Positions 43,416 through 51,225 are shown, counted from the stretch's first letter. The stretch is 64,000 nucleotides of DNA from JAJPHF01 sp035293805 (GCA_035293805.1 DATGMD010000029.1:1-64000), one strand, 5' to 3'. Notes: generated by a model not told the origin, from the letters alone. A program made the numbers and translations.

Positions 43416-44015
43416 GTGCGAGACGCTGACCCGGCGCGGGCGGTTGAGACCGCGCGCGCTCGCGCCGACACGTATCGGCTCCTGGGCCGGCTGTGCCTGG
43501 CGGAGATCGACGCGCCGCTGCTCGCGGCGCTGCGGCACACGCCCGAATTCGGGACGGCGCTCGCGGGCGACACGACGGCACTGCTGCCCCCGCTCCGTGC
43601 CGAGTACGCGCGCCTCTTCCTGCTGAACGCGCCGCCCTACGAGTCGCTCTTCGTAGACGAGCGGATGCTGCTGAACACCGCGGCGACGGTCGCGGTGGTG
43701 GCGGCGTACCGCGACGCAGGCTACAGCCCGGCCGGCCAGGTGGGCGCCCCCGACCACGTGGGGCTGGAGCTGGCGTTTCTTGGGCACCTCGCGGGGATGG
43801 AGGCCGACGCGTGGGCGCGGGATGATGCGACGGGCACAGCCGCTAGCCGAGCACGCCAGCGCGCTTTTCTGACCGCGCACCTGGGGCGCTGGGCGCCGAT
43901 CTGGGCTACGGCGGTCGGCTGGCTGGCCCGGGAGCCGTTCTACGCCGCGCTCGGCAGCGTCGTGGCGGAGTACGTGCTGGCCGAGACCGACGCGGCGCTC
44001 GCGGCGGCGTGCTGA
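43416..44015 (+). CDS. TorD/DmsD-like molybdoenzyme chaperone
   Basis: 199 aa, all-helical, cytosolic. The motifs LRAEYARLFLLNAPPYESLF and PDHVGLELAFLGHLAGMEA match the TorD/DmsD/NarJ superfamily, whose members bind the molybdoenzyme during cofactor insertion. GGAGG precedes GTG 43416. As the last gene of the operon it most likely serves the catalytic subunit at 39601. Because that subunit has no Tat signal, the chaperone would act in maturation rather than export proofreading. Confidence 0.9.
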   Translation: MRDADPARAVETARARADTYRLLGRLCLAEIDAPLLAALRHTPEFGTALAGDTTALLPPLRAEYARLFLLNAPPYESLFVDERMLLNTAATVAVVAAYRDAGYSPAGQVGAPDHVGLELAFLGHLAGMEADAWARDDATGTAASRARQRAFLTAHLGRWAPIWATAVGWLAREPFYAALGSVVAEYVLAETDAALAAAC

Positions 44016-44053
44016 GGGTCCGGGCGCATTCGTGAGGTAGTTCATCCGGAAGG

Positions 44054-44096
44054 CGTGAGCGGCGTCACGGTACGGGCGGCTGCGGGGGAGTATTGT
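44054..44096 (+). promoter_or_regulatory. CRP/FNR-like site and -10 box
   Basis: CGTGA-N6-TCACG (44054-44069) is a perfect palindrome of CRP-family spacing. TATTGT at 44091-44096 is a plausible -10, giving a start near 44103. The palindrome centre would then be at about -41.5, the usual position of a class II activator site. There is no -35. It would drive the 44-aa peptide gene. Confidence 0.45.
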
Positions 44097-44177
44097 TGTA
44101 ACGTCAGGTGCGGGTCGCTCGGCGAGAGCGCGGCCGAACCGGACGCTACAGGTGATTACTCAAGATAGGAGACGACC

Positions 44178-44312
44178 ATGTACCGGATCATCCCCGAGCT
44201 GCTAACCGCGCCGCCGATCTTCCCCCCGCGGCCCGAGCCGCTGAGCGCGCTGGCCAGCGCGGCGCCGAGCGCGCCGCTGACCGAGGTCGTGACCCCGCCG
44301 GCTGCTCAGTAG
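44178..44312 (+). CDS. 44-residue peptide
   Basis: MYRIIPELLTAPPIFPPRPE and a Ser/Ala/Pro-rich tail ending VVTPPAAQ. AGGAG lies 7-8 bases before ATG 44178. A probable regulated promoter lies upstream and a perfect 18-bp stem-loop 20 bases after the stop, so the unit looks like a complete small transcription unit. No signal peptide or membrane helix. No known homologue is recalled. Confidence 0.5.
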   Translation: MYRIIPELLTAPPIFPPRPEPLSALASAAPSAPLTEVVTPPAAQ

Positions 44313-44332
44313 CTCCAGGGCAGTCGCGGCAG

Positions 44333-44372
44333 GCCGCCCGCGAGACCGAGCGCGCTCGGTCTCGCGGGCGGC
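44333..44372 (+). terminator. Perfect 18-bp stem-loop with CGCG loop
   Basis: gccgcccgcgagaccgag (44333-44350) and ctcggtctcgcgggcggc (44355-44372) are exact reverse complements. No U-tract follows. It sits between the 44-aa peptide gene and the leftward gene ending at 44483, so it may stop transcription from both sides. Confidence 0.7.
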
Positions 44373-44378
44373 GCCGTG

Positions 44379-44485
44379 TCATATCGGATCCCACCCGGGG
44401 GTTCGCCTACGGGGGCGCGCCCTCACCCCGACCCTCTCCCAGGGGGAGAGGGGGTAAGGGAACTCCAGCGGCGGATTCGATATCA
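44379..44485. repeat. 107-bp interspersed element with terminal inverted repeats (copy 2)
   Basis: The left end tcatatcggatccc and right end ggattcgatatca form a terminal inverted repeat (12-13 bp, two mismatches). The core is the CCCTCACCCC / GGGGGAGAGGG hairpin of family A. The order of blocks matches copy 1 at 1936-2035. The right end supplies the stop codon of the leftward gene at 44483-44983. Confidence 0.6.
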
Positions 44486-44983
44486 GCCGCCGGGCGTCGA
44501 GGGAGCGGCGGCCGCGGCCTCGGCCCGCAGCGCGACCAGCTCGGCGCGCAGCGTCTCGGCGCGCACGCGCCACGCGATCCAGAGCGGCGCCGCATGGGGA
44601 TAGGCGGCTTCCCAGCCGCGATAAACGCCGATCCAGGTGTCCGCCTCGGCGGCCAAGAGATCGAGCAGGCGCGGGAGCAGCCCGGCGGGGCCGGCGGCGA
44701 CGAACAGATGCTCCAGCATGATGCGGCGGTCGAGCGCGGGCAGCGGGAAGCCGAGCGCCGCGCCGAGACGGCTCAGATCGGCGCGGCTGAGGTAGAGGCC
44801 GGCACGGGCTGGCGTCAGCAGCCGCCGGATGACGTGACGCAGCCGGGGCGCGTCGCCGGGCGCGCCGTCCGTCGCGGGGCCGGGCGGGGTGTCGGCATCG
44901 TCGGCGGCCGGGCTGGCCGGCTGGGCCGGGTCCGGCTCGGGACCATCGGTCGCCCCTGCGGCCGGGGAGCCCTCGGGACTCAT
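44483..44983 (-). CDS. Hypothetical protein coupled to a NIF3-like gene
   Basis: 166 aa. The first 45 residues are low-complexity Pro/Asp/Ala; the rest is predicted helical (HVIRRLLTPARAGLYLSRADLSRLGAALGFPLP; RIMLEHLFVAAGPAGLLPRLLDLLAAEADTW). It has no signal or cysteine. Its ATG overlaps the stop of the upstream NIF3-like gene (ATGA at 44980-44983), so it is translated with it. A loose resemblance to TorD-like helical chaperones can be argued, but I would not call it. The stop lies in a repeat end. Confidence 0.65.
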   Translation of the reverse strand: MSPEGSPAAGATDGPEPDPAQPASPAADDADTPPGPATDGAPGDAPRLRHVIRRLLTPARAGLYLSRADLSRLGAALGFPLPALDRRIMLEHLFVAAGPAGLLPRLLDLLAAEADTWIGVYRGWEAAYPHAAPLWIAWRVRAETLRAELVALRAEAAAAAPSTPGG

Positions 44984-45939
44984 GGTCGCCCGGCCGCGGC
45001 CGCGTTCGTCGCGGCGACCTCTTCAGGGAACTCCTCTACGTCGATGGCGCCGCCCATGCACTTCACCTCGAGGCCCCGCGCGCGGAGCGCGCGGACGAAC
45101 GGCGTGAAGCCGTAGGAATCGCCCGCGTAGTGGCCGGTGAGGATCAGGTTGCCCTCGGGGTCTTGCTTCAAGCGCTCCAGGTCCTCGAACGTCGCGTGCA
45201 GGGCCATGACCGTCGGGATGCCATGACGCCAGTAGAAGCGCACGATATCGTGCTCGGGCGCCGAGAGGCAGCCGTGGACGAAGGCGGCGCGGCCGGCGGG
45301 GGCGGCCGGATCGCCGATGGCCAGCTCGAGCGGGATCTGGTAGTGGCGCGCGGCGATGCGGGTCTCGGGTAGCTCGTACATCGCCGCCACGAGGTCGCCC
45401 AGGGTGGCGTTGGGGTTGGCGGCGAGCGTGCGGTCGAGCTGGGCCTGGCCGATCTGGCGACCCAGCTCGTCGCAGGCATTGTGGATGTTCAGGAAGGCGA
45501 GGCCGAGCATCCGCGCGGCGTCGACCTCCAGGAACGTCTGGTTCGGGCTCTCGTAGTAGATCGAGCGCAGGCGGCGGTTCCGCAGGCGGCGCACGGTGCG
45601 CTCCAGACTCGGGCCGAACTCGGCGCGGGCGTCGGCCTCGGACAGCCCGAAGCGCGTGACCAAGGGATAGTGCTCGCGGTAGACCTGGCCCTGATCGAGC
45701 AGCGTCGCGCACGGATGGTGGCCGATCACGGCATCGTAGCCAAGCTGCTTGGCAAGGACTAGCAAGCCGACGTTCACGTCGAGCGCGAAGATCACGCGCC
45801 GGAGGTCCGCGCCCGGCACGTGGATGCCCGAGTCGAGCGGCGCCTCGGCGAGGCCGGCCAGGTCCGTCGCCAGCTGCATCAGGTCGTCGGCGGTCACGCC
45901 GGCCGCGCCGGGCCGCCCCGTATCGTTCGTCACGCTCAT
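44980..45939 (-). CDS. NIF3-like (YbgI/DUF34) metal-binding protein
   Basis: 319 aa, cytosolic. Metal-site motifs of the NIF3 family are present: RVIFALDVNVGLLVLAKQLG, DAVIGHHPC (two His), NIHNACDELG and LTGHYAGDS. These proteins are widespread dinuclear-metal proteins of uncertain function, sometimes annotated as GTP cyclohydrolase type 2. The start at ATG 45939 has AGGAGA almost adjacent, so an internal start is possible. A reverse TACAAT at 46010-46005 is a candidate -10. Confidence 0.85.
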   Translation of the reverse strand: MSVTNDTGRPGAAGVTADDLMQLATDLAGLAEAPLDSGIHVPGADLRRVIFALDVNVGLLVLAKQLGYDAVIGHHPCATLLDQGQVYREHYPLVTRFGLSEADARAEFGPSLERTVRRLRNRRLRSIYYESPNQTFLEVDAARMLGLAFLNIHNACDELGRQIGQAQLDRTLAANPNATLGDLVAAMYELPETRIAARHYQIPLELAIGDPAAPAGRAAFVHGCLSAPEHDIVRFYWRHGIPTVMALHATFEDLERLKQDPEGNLILTGHYAGDSYGFTPFVRALRARGLEVKCMGGAIDVEEFPEEVAATNAAAAGRP

Positions 45940-46004
45940 TCTCCTGTCCGGCGCAGGCGGGGCGCGCGCGTTCGACGCGCCGGGCGCCGCCTGCGAGCCG
46001 GCGT

Positions 46005-46010
46005 ATTGTA
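46005..46010 (-). promoter_or_regulatory. -10 box for the NIF3-like gene
   Basis: Reverse-strand TACAAT, giving a start near 45998 and a leader of about 59 bases. No -35 match. Confidence 0.4.
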
Positions 46011-46108
46011 ACCTGTTGGCGGGTCGGGGCTGGCGAGGCAAACGCGGCCTTCGCTACGCGGTTGACCGCCTCGGTCGCTAGCACTCGTGCGGGCTGTGCG
46101 CGAGCGCT

Positions 46109-46627
46109 TCAGGAGAGCGGCGGGGCCAGCTCGGGGCAGTACAGCCTGGATGGGAGGCGCTGGGCGGCGACGAGCGCCAATAGCTCGGCCAGGCCGTGCT
46201 CGGCCCGCGCGGCATCATCGGGCCGCAGGGTGGTGCGCTTTAGCTCGGCGAACTCGTCCTCGTCCAGCACGAGGTGGCGGCCATCAGGGTGGACGAAGAC
46301 GTCGAGCGCCAGGTCGACGTAGGCTAGCTCCCCGTCGCGCAGCACGGGCGGCATACCGATGTTGCAGTACCAGCCCTTGAGCTGGCCCTCCTGACCGTAG
46401 ATCTGGAACACGTTGTACCAGCGGCCGAAGTAGTACCACTCCAGAAACAGGTCGCCGCGCTCGAGGACGACGTAGCCCAGGTCGCGGTGCAGCGCGTTGA
46501 ACAGGCCGGCGAGCAGCACGTGGTTGGGGGTCTGCTCCAGCAGGCGACCGGTCCAGGCGAACACGGTGGAACCATCGTAGCGCTGCTTGAGCACGCGCAG
46601 GGCTGGGCTCGCCGGGGCGTCGGGCAT
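46109..46627 (-). CDS. DUF402 family protein
   Basis: 172 aa, cytosolic. The pattern RGDLFLEWYYFGRWYNVFQIY, LKGWYCNIGMPP and AYVDLALDVFVHPDGRHLVLDEDEFAEL fits DUF402, whose characterised members include nucleoside-phosphate phosphatases and related RNA-linked hydrolases. The acidic and Trp/Tyr residues of the active cleft (YVDLALDV, DEDEF) are intact. It is divergent from the cupredoxin gene; the 163-bp spacer contains a nested palindrome. Confidence 0.85.
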   Translation of the reverse strand: MPDAPASPALRVLKQRYDGSTVFAWTGRLLEQTPNHVLLAGLFNALHRDLGYVVLERGDLFLEWYYFGRWYNVFQIYGQEGQLKGWYCNIGMPPVLRDGELAYVDLALDVFVHPDGRHLVLDEDEFAELKRTTLRPDDAARAEHGLAELLALVAAQRLPSRLYCPELAPPLS

Positions 46628-46690
46628 TCGTTGCTCCTACTCCGTGGCTATCCTATCATCGTCGCAGCGTGGGGGCCAGTCCGCTGCTAC

Positions 46691-46756
46691 GCGCGAATCG
46701 CCGAGCGTTGTGAACCCATCACAGCCGGCGATTCGCCGCGGACGAGGTGCTAGGCT
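46691..46756 (+). promoter_or_regulatory. Nested palindrome and extended -10 upstream of the cupredoxin gene
   Basis: Outer arms gcgaatcgccg (46691-46701) and cggcgattcgc (46724-46734) are an exact 11-bp inverted repeat. Inside it sits TGTGA-N5-TCACA (46707-46721). Downstream is TGcTAGGCT (46748-46756), an extended -10 with a predicted start near 46763. The inner site looks like a dimeric regulator site centred near -49. Confidence 0.55.
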
Positions 46757-46790
46757 GTCAACTGGCAGCCTGGCAGTGGGAGCAAGACGC

Positions 46791-47831
46791 ATGGGCGCGC
46801 GCTGGCGGCAGTGCGGCACGCGGGTGATCGCGGCGGCGATGGCGGCGGCGCTCGTCGCGGCGTGGGGGGCGCTGCCCGCGCGGGGTCAGGACAGCGGGAA
46901 TCACTGGGACGTGCTGGCCGGGCGCGAGACGGACGACCATGCGATCCAGGGCCAGGCGTTCTTCCCCATGGTGATCACGGTCGCCGCTGGCGATACCGTG
47001 CGCTGGGCGCTCGGCGGCCAGTACTCGCACACGGTCACGTTCCTCTCGCGCCAGCCCGGGCCGATCAGCCCGCTGGTCACGCCCGACGGGCGCTCGGTGG
47101 TCAACCCGCTGCTCGAGTACGCGCAGGGCGGCACCACCTACGACGGCACGCGCTACACGAACTCCGGCATCCTCAGCCCGCGCGCCAGCACCTATGAGCT
47201 GACCTTCTCCACGCCGGGGGTATACCCTTACGTCTGTCTGCTGCACCGGGGGATGGAAGGGACGGTCGTCGTGGTGCCGACGAGCAGCCAGCCGCCGATG
47301 ACCCCGGCCGAGTACACGGCGCTGGGCGAGCGCGAGTGGAGCGTGGTGCGGGAGCGGGGCGAGGGGCTGGCACAAAGCGCGCCGGTGGTGACGGAGCCAG
47401 TGCCGGGCGCGACCAACTATTACATCAGCTCGGGGTTCGGCGCCAACGAGGCGAGCGTCTTGCGGTTCCTGCCGCAAGAGCTGGTAATCCACGTGGGCGA
47501 CACGGTGACCTGGGTGCAGTCCGACCCGCAGGAGATGCACACGGTGACCTTCGGCGACGACACGGCTCCGACGTCGCTGACCACCACCGAAACGGCGGTG
47601 CTGGGGCCGCCCGTCACGGTGCTCGATCCCCAGGCGACCCAGCCGCAGGGGGGGCCCGTCCACCGCGGCGTAGGCTACTACAACTCGGGGATCATGCAGC
47701 CGTTCGCGCGCTACACGCTGACGTTCCTGCAGCCGGGCACCTATAGCTACGTCTGCCTGCGCCACGCGAGCCTCGGGCAGGTCGGAACGATCGTGGTGCA
47801 GCCGCAGGAGGCCAGCCCCGGCGGCAGCTGA
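46791..47831 (+). CDS. Secreted double cupredoxin
   Basis: 346 aa. The signal peptide runs to about residue 32 (ALPARGQ). Two plastocyanin-like domains follow. Domain 1 has a full type 1 copper set: His80, Cys149, His152, Met155 (YPYVCLLHRGMEG). Domain 2 has His250, Cys322 and His325, but Leu328 at the axial Met position (YSYVCLRHASLG), as in high-potential or fungal-laccase-like sites. It is probably an extracellular electron carrier or copper-binding protein. GGGAG precedes ATG 46791. The DtxR-type regulator gene follows. Confidence 0.87.
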   Translation: MGARWRQCGTRVIAAAMAAALVAAWGALPARGQDSGNHWDVLAGRETDDHAIQGQAFFPMVITVAAGDTVRWALGGQYSHTVTFLSRQPGPISPLVTPDGRSVVNPLLEYAQGGTTYDGTRYTNSGILSPRASTYELTFSTPGVYPYVCLLHRGMEGTVVVVPTSSQPPMTPAEYTALGEREWSVVRERGEGLAQSAPVVTEPVPGATNYYISSGFGANEASVLRFLPQELVIHVGDTVTWVQSDPQEMHTVTFGDDTAPTSLTTTETAVLGPPVTVLDPQATQPQGGPVHRGVGYYNSGIMQPFARYTLTFLQPGTYSYVCLRHASLGQVGTIVVQPQEASPGGS

Positions 47832-47939
47832 CCGAGCGCCGCGGGGGAGGCCGGGGCAGGCGCTGGCCGCGGCCGTAGCTGCGCACGCGGGCCGCTGTGA
47901 GGGCAGGGCCGGGCGGGGTCGCAGACGGCGCTCCGGGCG

Positions 47940-47968
47940 TTGTCAGCGCGCGGTCGGGATCGTAGAAT
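47940..47968 (+). promoter_or_regulatory. Promoter of the DtxR-type gene
   Basis: TTGTCA (47940-47945), a 17-base spacer and TAGAAT (47963-47968). The predicted start is near 47975, with a leader of about 55 bases to TTG 48031. Confidence 0.55.
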
Positions 47969-48030
47969 GTGGTGGGCTCCGCCGCGCCGCCCCACGTGCG
48001 CGGAAGCGGCCCCAGCGAGGAGAATCCGCC

Positions 48031-48705
48031 TTGGCGCTGAAGCCGACTCCCACCGTGGAAGACTATCTCCAGCTCATTCATCACATGACGGGCGAGGGCC
48101 AGCCGGTCATCGGCAGCCACTTGGCCGAGAAGATGGGCGTGGCGGTGGCGACCACTTTCGCCGCCGTGCAGCGCATGCACAAGGCCGGCTACGTCGAGAT
48201 GAACGAGCACAAAGAGATCCTGCTGACCAAGAGTGGGAAGGAAGCGGCCGAAACGGTGATCCGGCGGCACGCACTCGCCGAGCGCCTGCTGGTGGACATC
48301 CTGCACCTGCCGTGGCACGAGGCGCACGAAGAGGCGCACAACTTCGAGCACGTCATCTCGCCGCGGGTCGAGAAGCAGCTGATGGAGCTGCTGGACAGCC
48401 CTACGACCTGCCCCCACGGGAACCCGATTCCTGGCCAGGGCGCGCCGAGCCTCAAGGACGCGGTGCGCCTCGCTACCGTGCGCGAGGGCGAGCGGGCAAT
48501 TGTCGTCCGCGTGCAGGAAGATGCGGAGAACGAGCCCAACCTGCTGGAATACCTGCAGCGGCACGGGCTGGTGCCGGGCGGCGAGCTAGAGGTGGTGGGC
48601 GTGCAGGAGTGGAATAGCATGCTGCTGCTGCGCCACGGCGACGAGGAGTTCCCCCTCGGGCTGCCGGCGGCGCAGAAGGTGTGGGTGCGCCGCCAACCGG
48701 CGTAG
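48031..48705 (+). CDS. DtxR/MntR-family metal-dependent repressor
   Basis: 224 aa, cytosolic DNA-binding protein. Layout: N-terminal winged helix (VEDYLQLIHHMTGEGQPVIGSHLAEKMGVAVATTFAAVQRMHKAGYV), dimerisation and metal-binding domain (HALAERLLVDILHLPWHEAHEEAHNFEHVIS; CPHGNPIPG), and a C-terminal SH3-like FeoA domain (ERAIVVRVQEDAENEPNLLEYLQRHGLVPGGELEVVG). Family members repress Fe or Mn uptake genes when metal is bound. The start is TTG 48031 with GAGGAG 9 bases upstream. No transporter gene is adjacent, so its targets lie elsewhere or include the cupredoxin gene. Confidence 0.92.
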   Translation: MALKPTPTVEDYLQLIHHMTGEGQPVIGSHLAEKMGVAVATTFAAVQRMHKAGYVEMNEHKEILLTKSGKEAAETVIRRHALAERLLVDILHLPWHEAHEEAHNFEHVISPRVEKQLMELLDSPTTCPHGNPIPGQGAPSLKDAVRLATVREGERAIVVRVQEDAENEPNLLEYLQRHGLVPGGELEVVGVQEWNSMLLLRHGDEEFPLGLPAAQKVWVRRQPA

Positions 48706-49033
48706 CGCTCGGCCCCTGCCTCCGCCGCCTGTCGTCCCGCCGCGGTGCGCGGCACTACCCCGGCCAGGCCCGTTGGTTGCTGCTAGCGGCCTAGCGCTCG
48801 CTACTAGCGCAAGACCTCCTGTCTTGGCCGGATCTGCCGGCTAGTCCCACCCGTCACGGGGTAACCGCGTTGCTGGCTACGCGCTGTCCCGCCGGGGCTC
48901 AGAGCGGACGAGGGCAGAACGTCGCCGGCACCCTGTTCCTTGGGACAGGCTCGCCAACGCGGAGATAAGGGGCCAGCGCCAGACAGGCCGGGCGCAGACA
49001 GCTCGCTGGCTGTCCGCGCCCGGCCCATTGCGC
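48706..49033. other. 328-bp gap with several short inverted repeats
   Basis: No credible ORF. It contains the strong stem-loop at 48986-49025 and smaller hairpins such as cctgttccttgggacagg. The sequence around 48840-48870 (ggctagtcccacccgtcacggggtaaccgcg) looks structured, but no riboswitch class fits. Confidence 0.3.
48986..49025 (-). terminator. 17-bp stem-loop after the fibronectin-like gene
   Basis: Arms 48986-49002 and 49009-49025 pair with one mismatch that becomes a G-U pair only in minus-strand RNA, so it fits the leftward gene ending at 49034. No U-tract follows. Confidence 0.6.
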
Positions 49034-51091
49034 CTATGTGAACGTGACCGTGACGGGCGCGGGCAGCGGTTGGCCGTTGATGGTGATGGTGAATGTAGCC
49101 GGCCCCGGCGCGTTAGCGCGAACGAAGAACGTTGCTATCCCTCCAGGCCCACTGGTCGCCACCGGCGTTTGAACGACACCCGTCCCGCCGGACGGGGCGA
49201 TGTTCACCGGCGCACCGACTACCGGCTGACCGTTCATGTCGAGGACTGTCACGTTGATCTGCATGCCCTGAGCGGCTGGCGCCGTGGGGGCCGACGGGGC
49301 CGCTGTCGAGCGGCTGGCACACGGCTGCCCTGGTGCGGTGCAGTTGCCGACGCCGGGCACGCCGATAGGATAGCCGACGCCGGTGCCGGTAAGCGGCGCG
49401 ATGTTGGAGAGCAGCTCGGGCCCGTTGCTGACCTGGGCATGCACCTGGAAGACGTAGGATGCGCCCGGCTGGCTGAGCGGGACCTGAACGGTCGTCGTGT
49501 TACCGGCGGACTGAAGCTGGGTGAGCGGCTGGCCGTTCACCCCCTGCCAGATCGTGTACGAGATAGCGCCGGGTGCCGGCGTCCAGCTCAGAGTGGCTGT
49601 GGACCCGTTGGGTATCGCCGTCAGCTGGAACGATCCAGCGCCAAACCCGCCGTAGCACCCCTGTGGCGGGTAGGCGCCCGGCGGGTATCCCTGCGGCGGG
49701 AAGCCGAACGGGCTGGGCGCCCCGAACGGGTTGGGCACGCCCATCTGGCCCGGGAAGCCGTAGGGACCGGGCGCGCCGTACGGTAGGCCGGGCGCGCCAT
49801 ACGGGCCGGAGATGCCGAACGGCCCCTCGGGCGGACAACCCACGCCCGGCGCGCCCGGATAGACGCCGCCCGGGAAGGCCGCAGGGTTCACTCCTGGCGG
49901 CGGGCAGATGGGCGGGCCAAACGGGACCGGCGTGCAGTACGGCGACAGGGTGGGCGTCGGGATCGGCGTCGCCGTGGGCGCCCCCGCGGTGGAGACGGGC
50001 GCGGACGGGGTGCCGCGGCGGCCGAACGAGTCGATCGGCACCACGGACAGGCTGTAGCCGATGCGCGGGTCGAGCCCGCCTACCTGCGCCCGCGTGGCGC
50101 TGCCGGGCACGTCGCGGATGGGTCGCTGACTGCCGTCGGCCTCGTTCACCACGATCTGATAGCTGGTCACCATCGCCGGTGGCGCGGCCCACTGCAGGAA
50201 GATCGAGCCGTCTATCGGGTTGAGGGACGCCGTGACGTTCGTGGGCGCCGGGATGGAGCCGGTCGGCGAGGGCGCCACGGTCGCCGTGACGAGCGGCACG
50301 GTGGGCAGGCCGGCCTGGGCGGCGCCCGCCTGGGCGCCGGCCGCCTGAGCGCTAGGCGTGCCCGCGGTGGGCGTCATCACTGGCACGGTCGGGAACACTA
50401 GTGTGGCGCTCGTGGCGGCCGCGCTGGTCGCGGTCCCGGTGGCGGCCGCGGTCGGCGTGGTGGCGGGCGTCGTGGCGACGGCCGCCGGGGCGGTCGGGGC
50501 GGCGGCGCCGGCGACGACCACACTGCGCGCCGTGCCGGTCCAGCCGCAGTTGCCGTGCACCTGCACGTAGAGCACGTGCGGGCCGGGCGTCGTGCTGGTG
50601 CTGTCCCAGGCGAGCGTGAAGCCCGAGGCAGTGAACCGCGGGTCGCCGAGCAGCTCGGCGATATCCGGGCGGTCGATGCCATAGGTCGCGCTGACGGGTA
50701 CGCCGCCCTGATCGGGGTCGGCGTCGAGCGACACGCGCACCTCGTCGATGCCGGTGCCCTCGGTGGAGTTGATGTCGGCGGCCCAGCCGGTGATGGTCAG
50801 CGGCCCGGCGGGGACCGTCGCCCCTTCCGCCGGGCTCTCCACGATGCCGCGCACGTCGCAGTCGGCGCTGGGCTCCGCGCCCTCTTCGTCCTGGGTCACC
50901 GGTCGCCAGATGCCGGCGGGCGGCACCGTGCGCGCCGCTGCCCGGCTGCCGGGTATGAGCGAGAACGGTCGAGCCGCCGCGTCCCCGACCGCGCTGGCCA
51001 CGCCGGGCGCCTGCCCGCCGAGGCCGCTCGCGAGCACTGCTGCCAGCAGCAGGAGGCTGAGCAGCCGCGCGGTGGGTCGGTGTCTCCTCAC
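49034..51091 (-). CDS. Large secreted Fn3/Ig-like surface protein
   Basis: 685 aa. GTG 51091 follows AAGGAGGGG and begins a signal peptide (RRHRPTARLLSLLLLAAVLASGLGG). Modules in order: an Ig-like domain with a Cys pair (CDVRGIVESPAEGATVPAGPL...VHGNCGW), an Ala/Thr linker, a fibronectin type III domain (APTNVTASLNPIDGSIFLQWAAPPAMVTSYQIVV), a Pro/Gly/Phe/Tyr-rich tandem segment (PYGAPG, PFGAPSPFG units), a second Fn3-like domain and a C-terminal Ig-like domain (QINVTVLDMNGQPVVGAPVNI). Probably a cell-surface adhesion or matrix protein. Reverse TACAAT at 51225-51220 is a likely -10. Confidence 0.83.
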   Translation of the reverse strand: MRRHRPTARLLSLLLLAAVLASGLGGQAPGVASAVGDAAARPFSLIPGSRAAARTVPPAGIWRPVTQDEEGAEPSADCDVRGIVESPAEGATVPAGPLTITGWAADINSTEGTGIDEVRVSLDADPDQGGVPVSATYGIDRPDIAELLGDPRFTASGFTLAWDSTSTTPGPHVLYVQVHGNCGWTGTARSVVVAGAAAPTAPAAVATTPATTPTAAATGTATSAAATSATLVFPTVPVMTPTAGTPSAQAAGAQAGAAQAGLPTVPLVTATVAPSPTGSIPAPTNVTASLNPIDGSIFLQWAAPPAMVTSYQIVVNEADGSQRPIRDVPGSATRAQVGGLDPRIGYSLSVVPIDSFGRRGTPSAPVSTAGAPTATPIPTPTLSPYCTPVPFGPPICPPPGVNPAAFPGGVYPGAPGVGCPPEGPFGISGPYGAPGLPYGAPGPYGFPGQMGVPNPFGAPSPFGFPPQGYPPGAYPPQGCYGGFGAGSFQLTAIPNGSTATLSWTPAPGAISYTIWQGVNGQPLTQLQSAGNTTTVQVPLSQPGASYVFQVHAQVSNGPELLSNIAPLTGTGVGYPIGVPGVGNCTAPGQPCASRSTAAPSAPTAPAAQGMQINVTVLDMNGQPVVGAPVNIAPSGGTGVVQTPVATSGPGGIATFFVRANAPGPATFTITINGQPLPAPVTVTFT

Positions 51092-51219
51092 GATGTCCCC
51101 TCCTTGGTCCCTTGGGGCGAAAGCACGTCGCGCCGACCGGCTAGCGCCGCTCGGCGCGCTCCTTCGACCACGCGCCCGGGGCGTTCGGGGCTGCGCAACC
51201 CCAGCGCCCAAGACACGCC

Positions 51220-51225
51220 ATTGTA
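51220..51225 (-). promoter_or_regulatory. -10 box for the surface protein gene
   Basis: Reverse-strand TACAAT in a locally AT-richer spacer, about 130 bases before GTG 51091. No good -35. Confidence 0.4.

Noticed and set aside
48706..49033. Cyclic-di-GMP, cobalamin or other riboswitch
   Set aside because: Short matches such as ggggtaacc were considered, but the conserved cores and stem order of these classes are not present.
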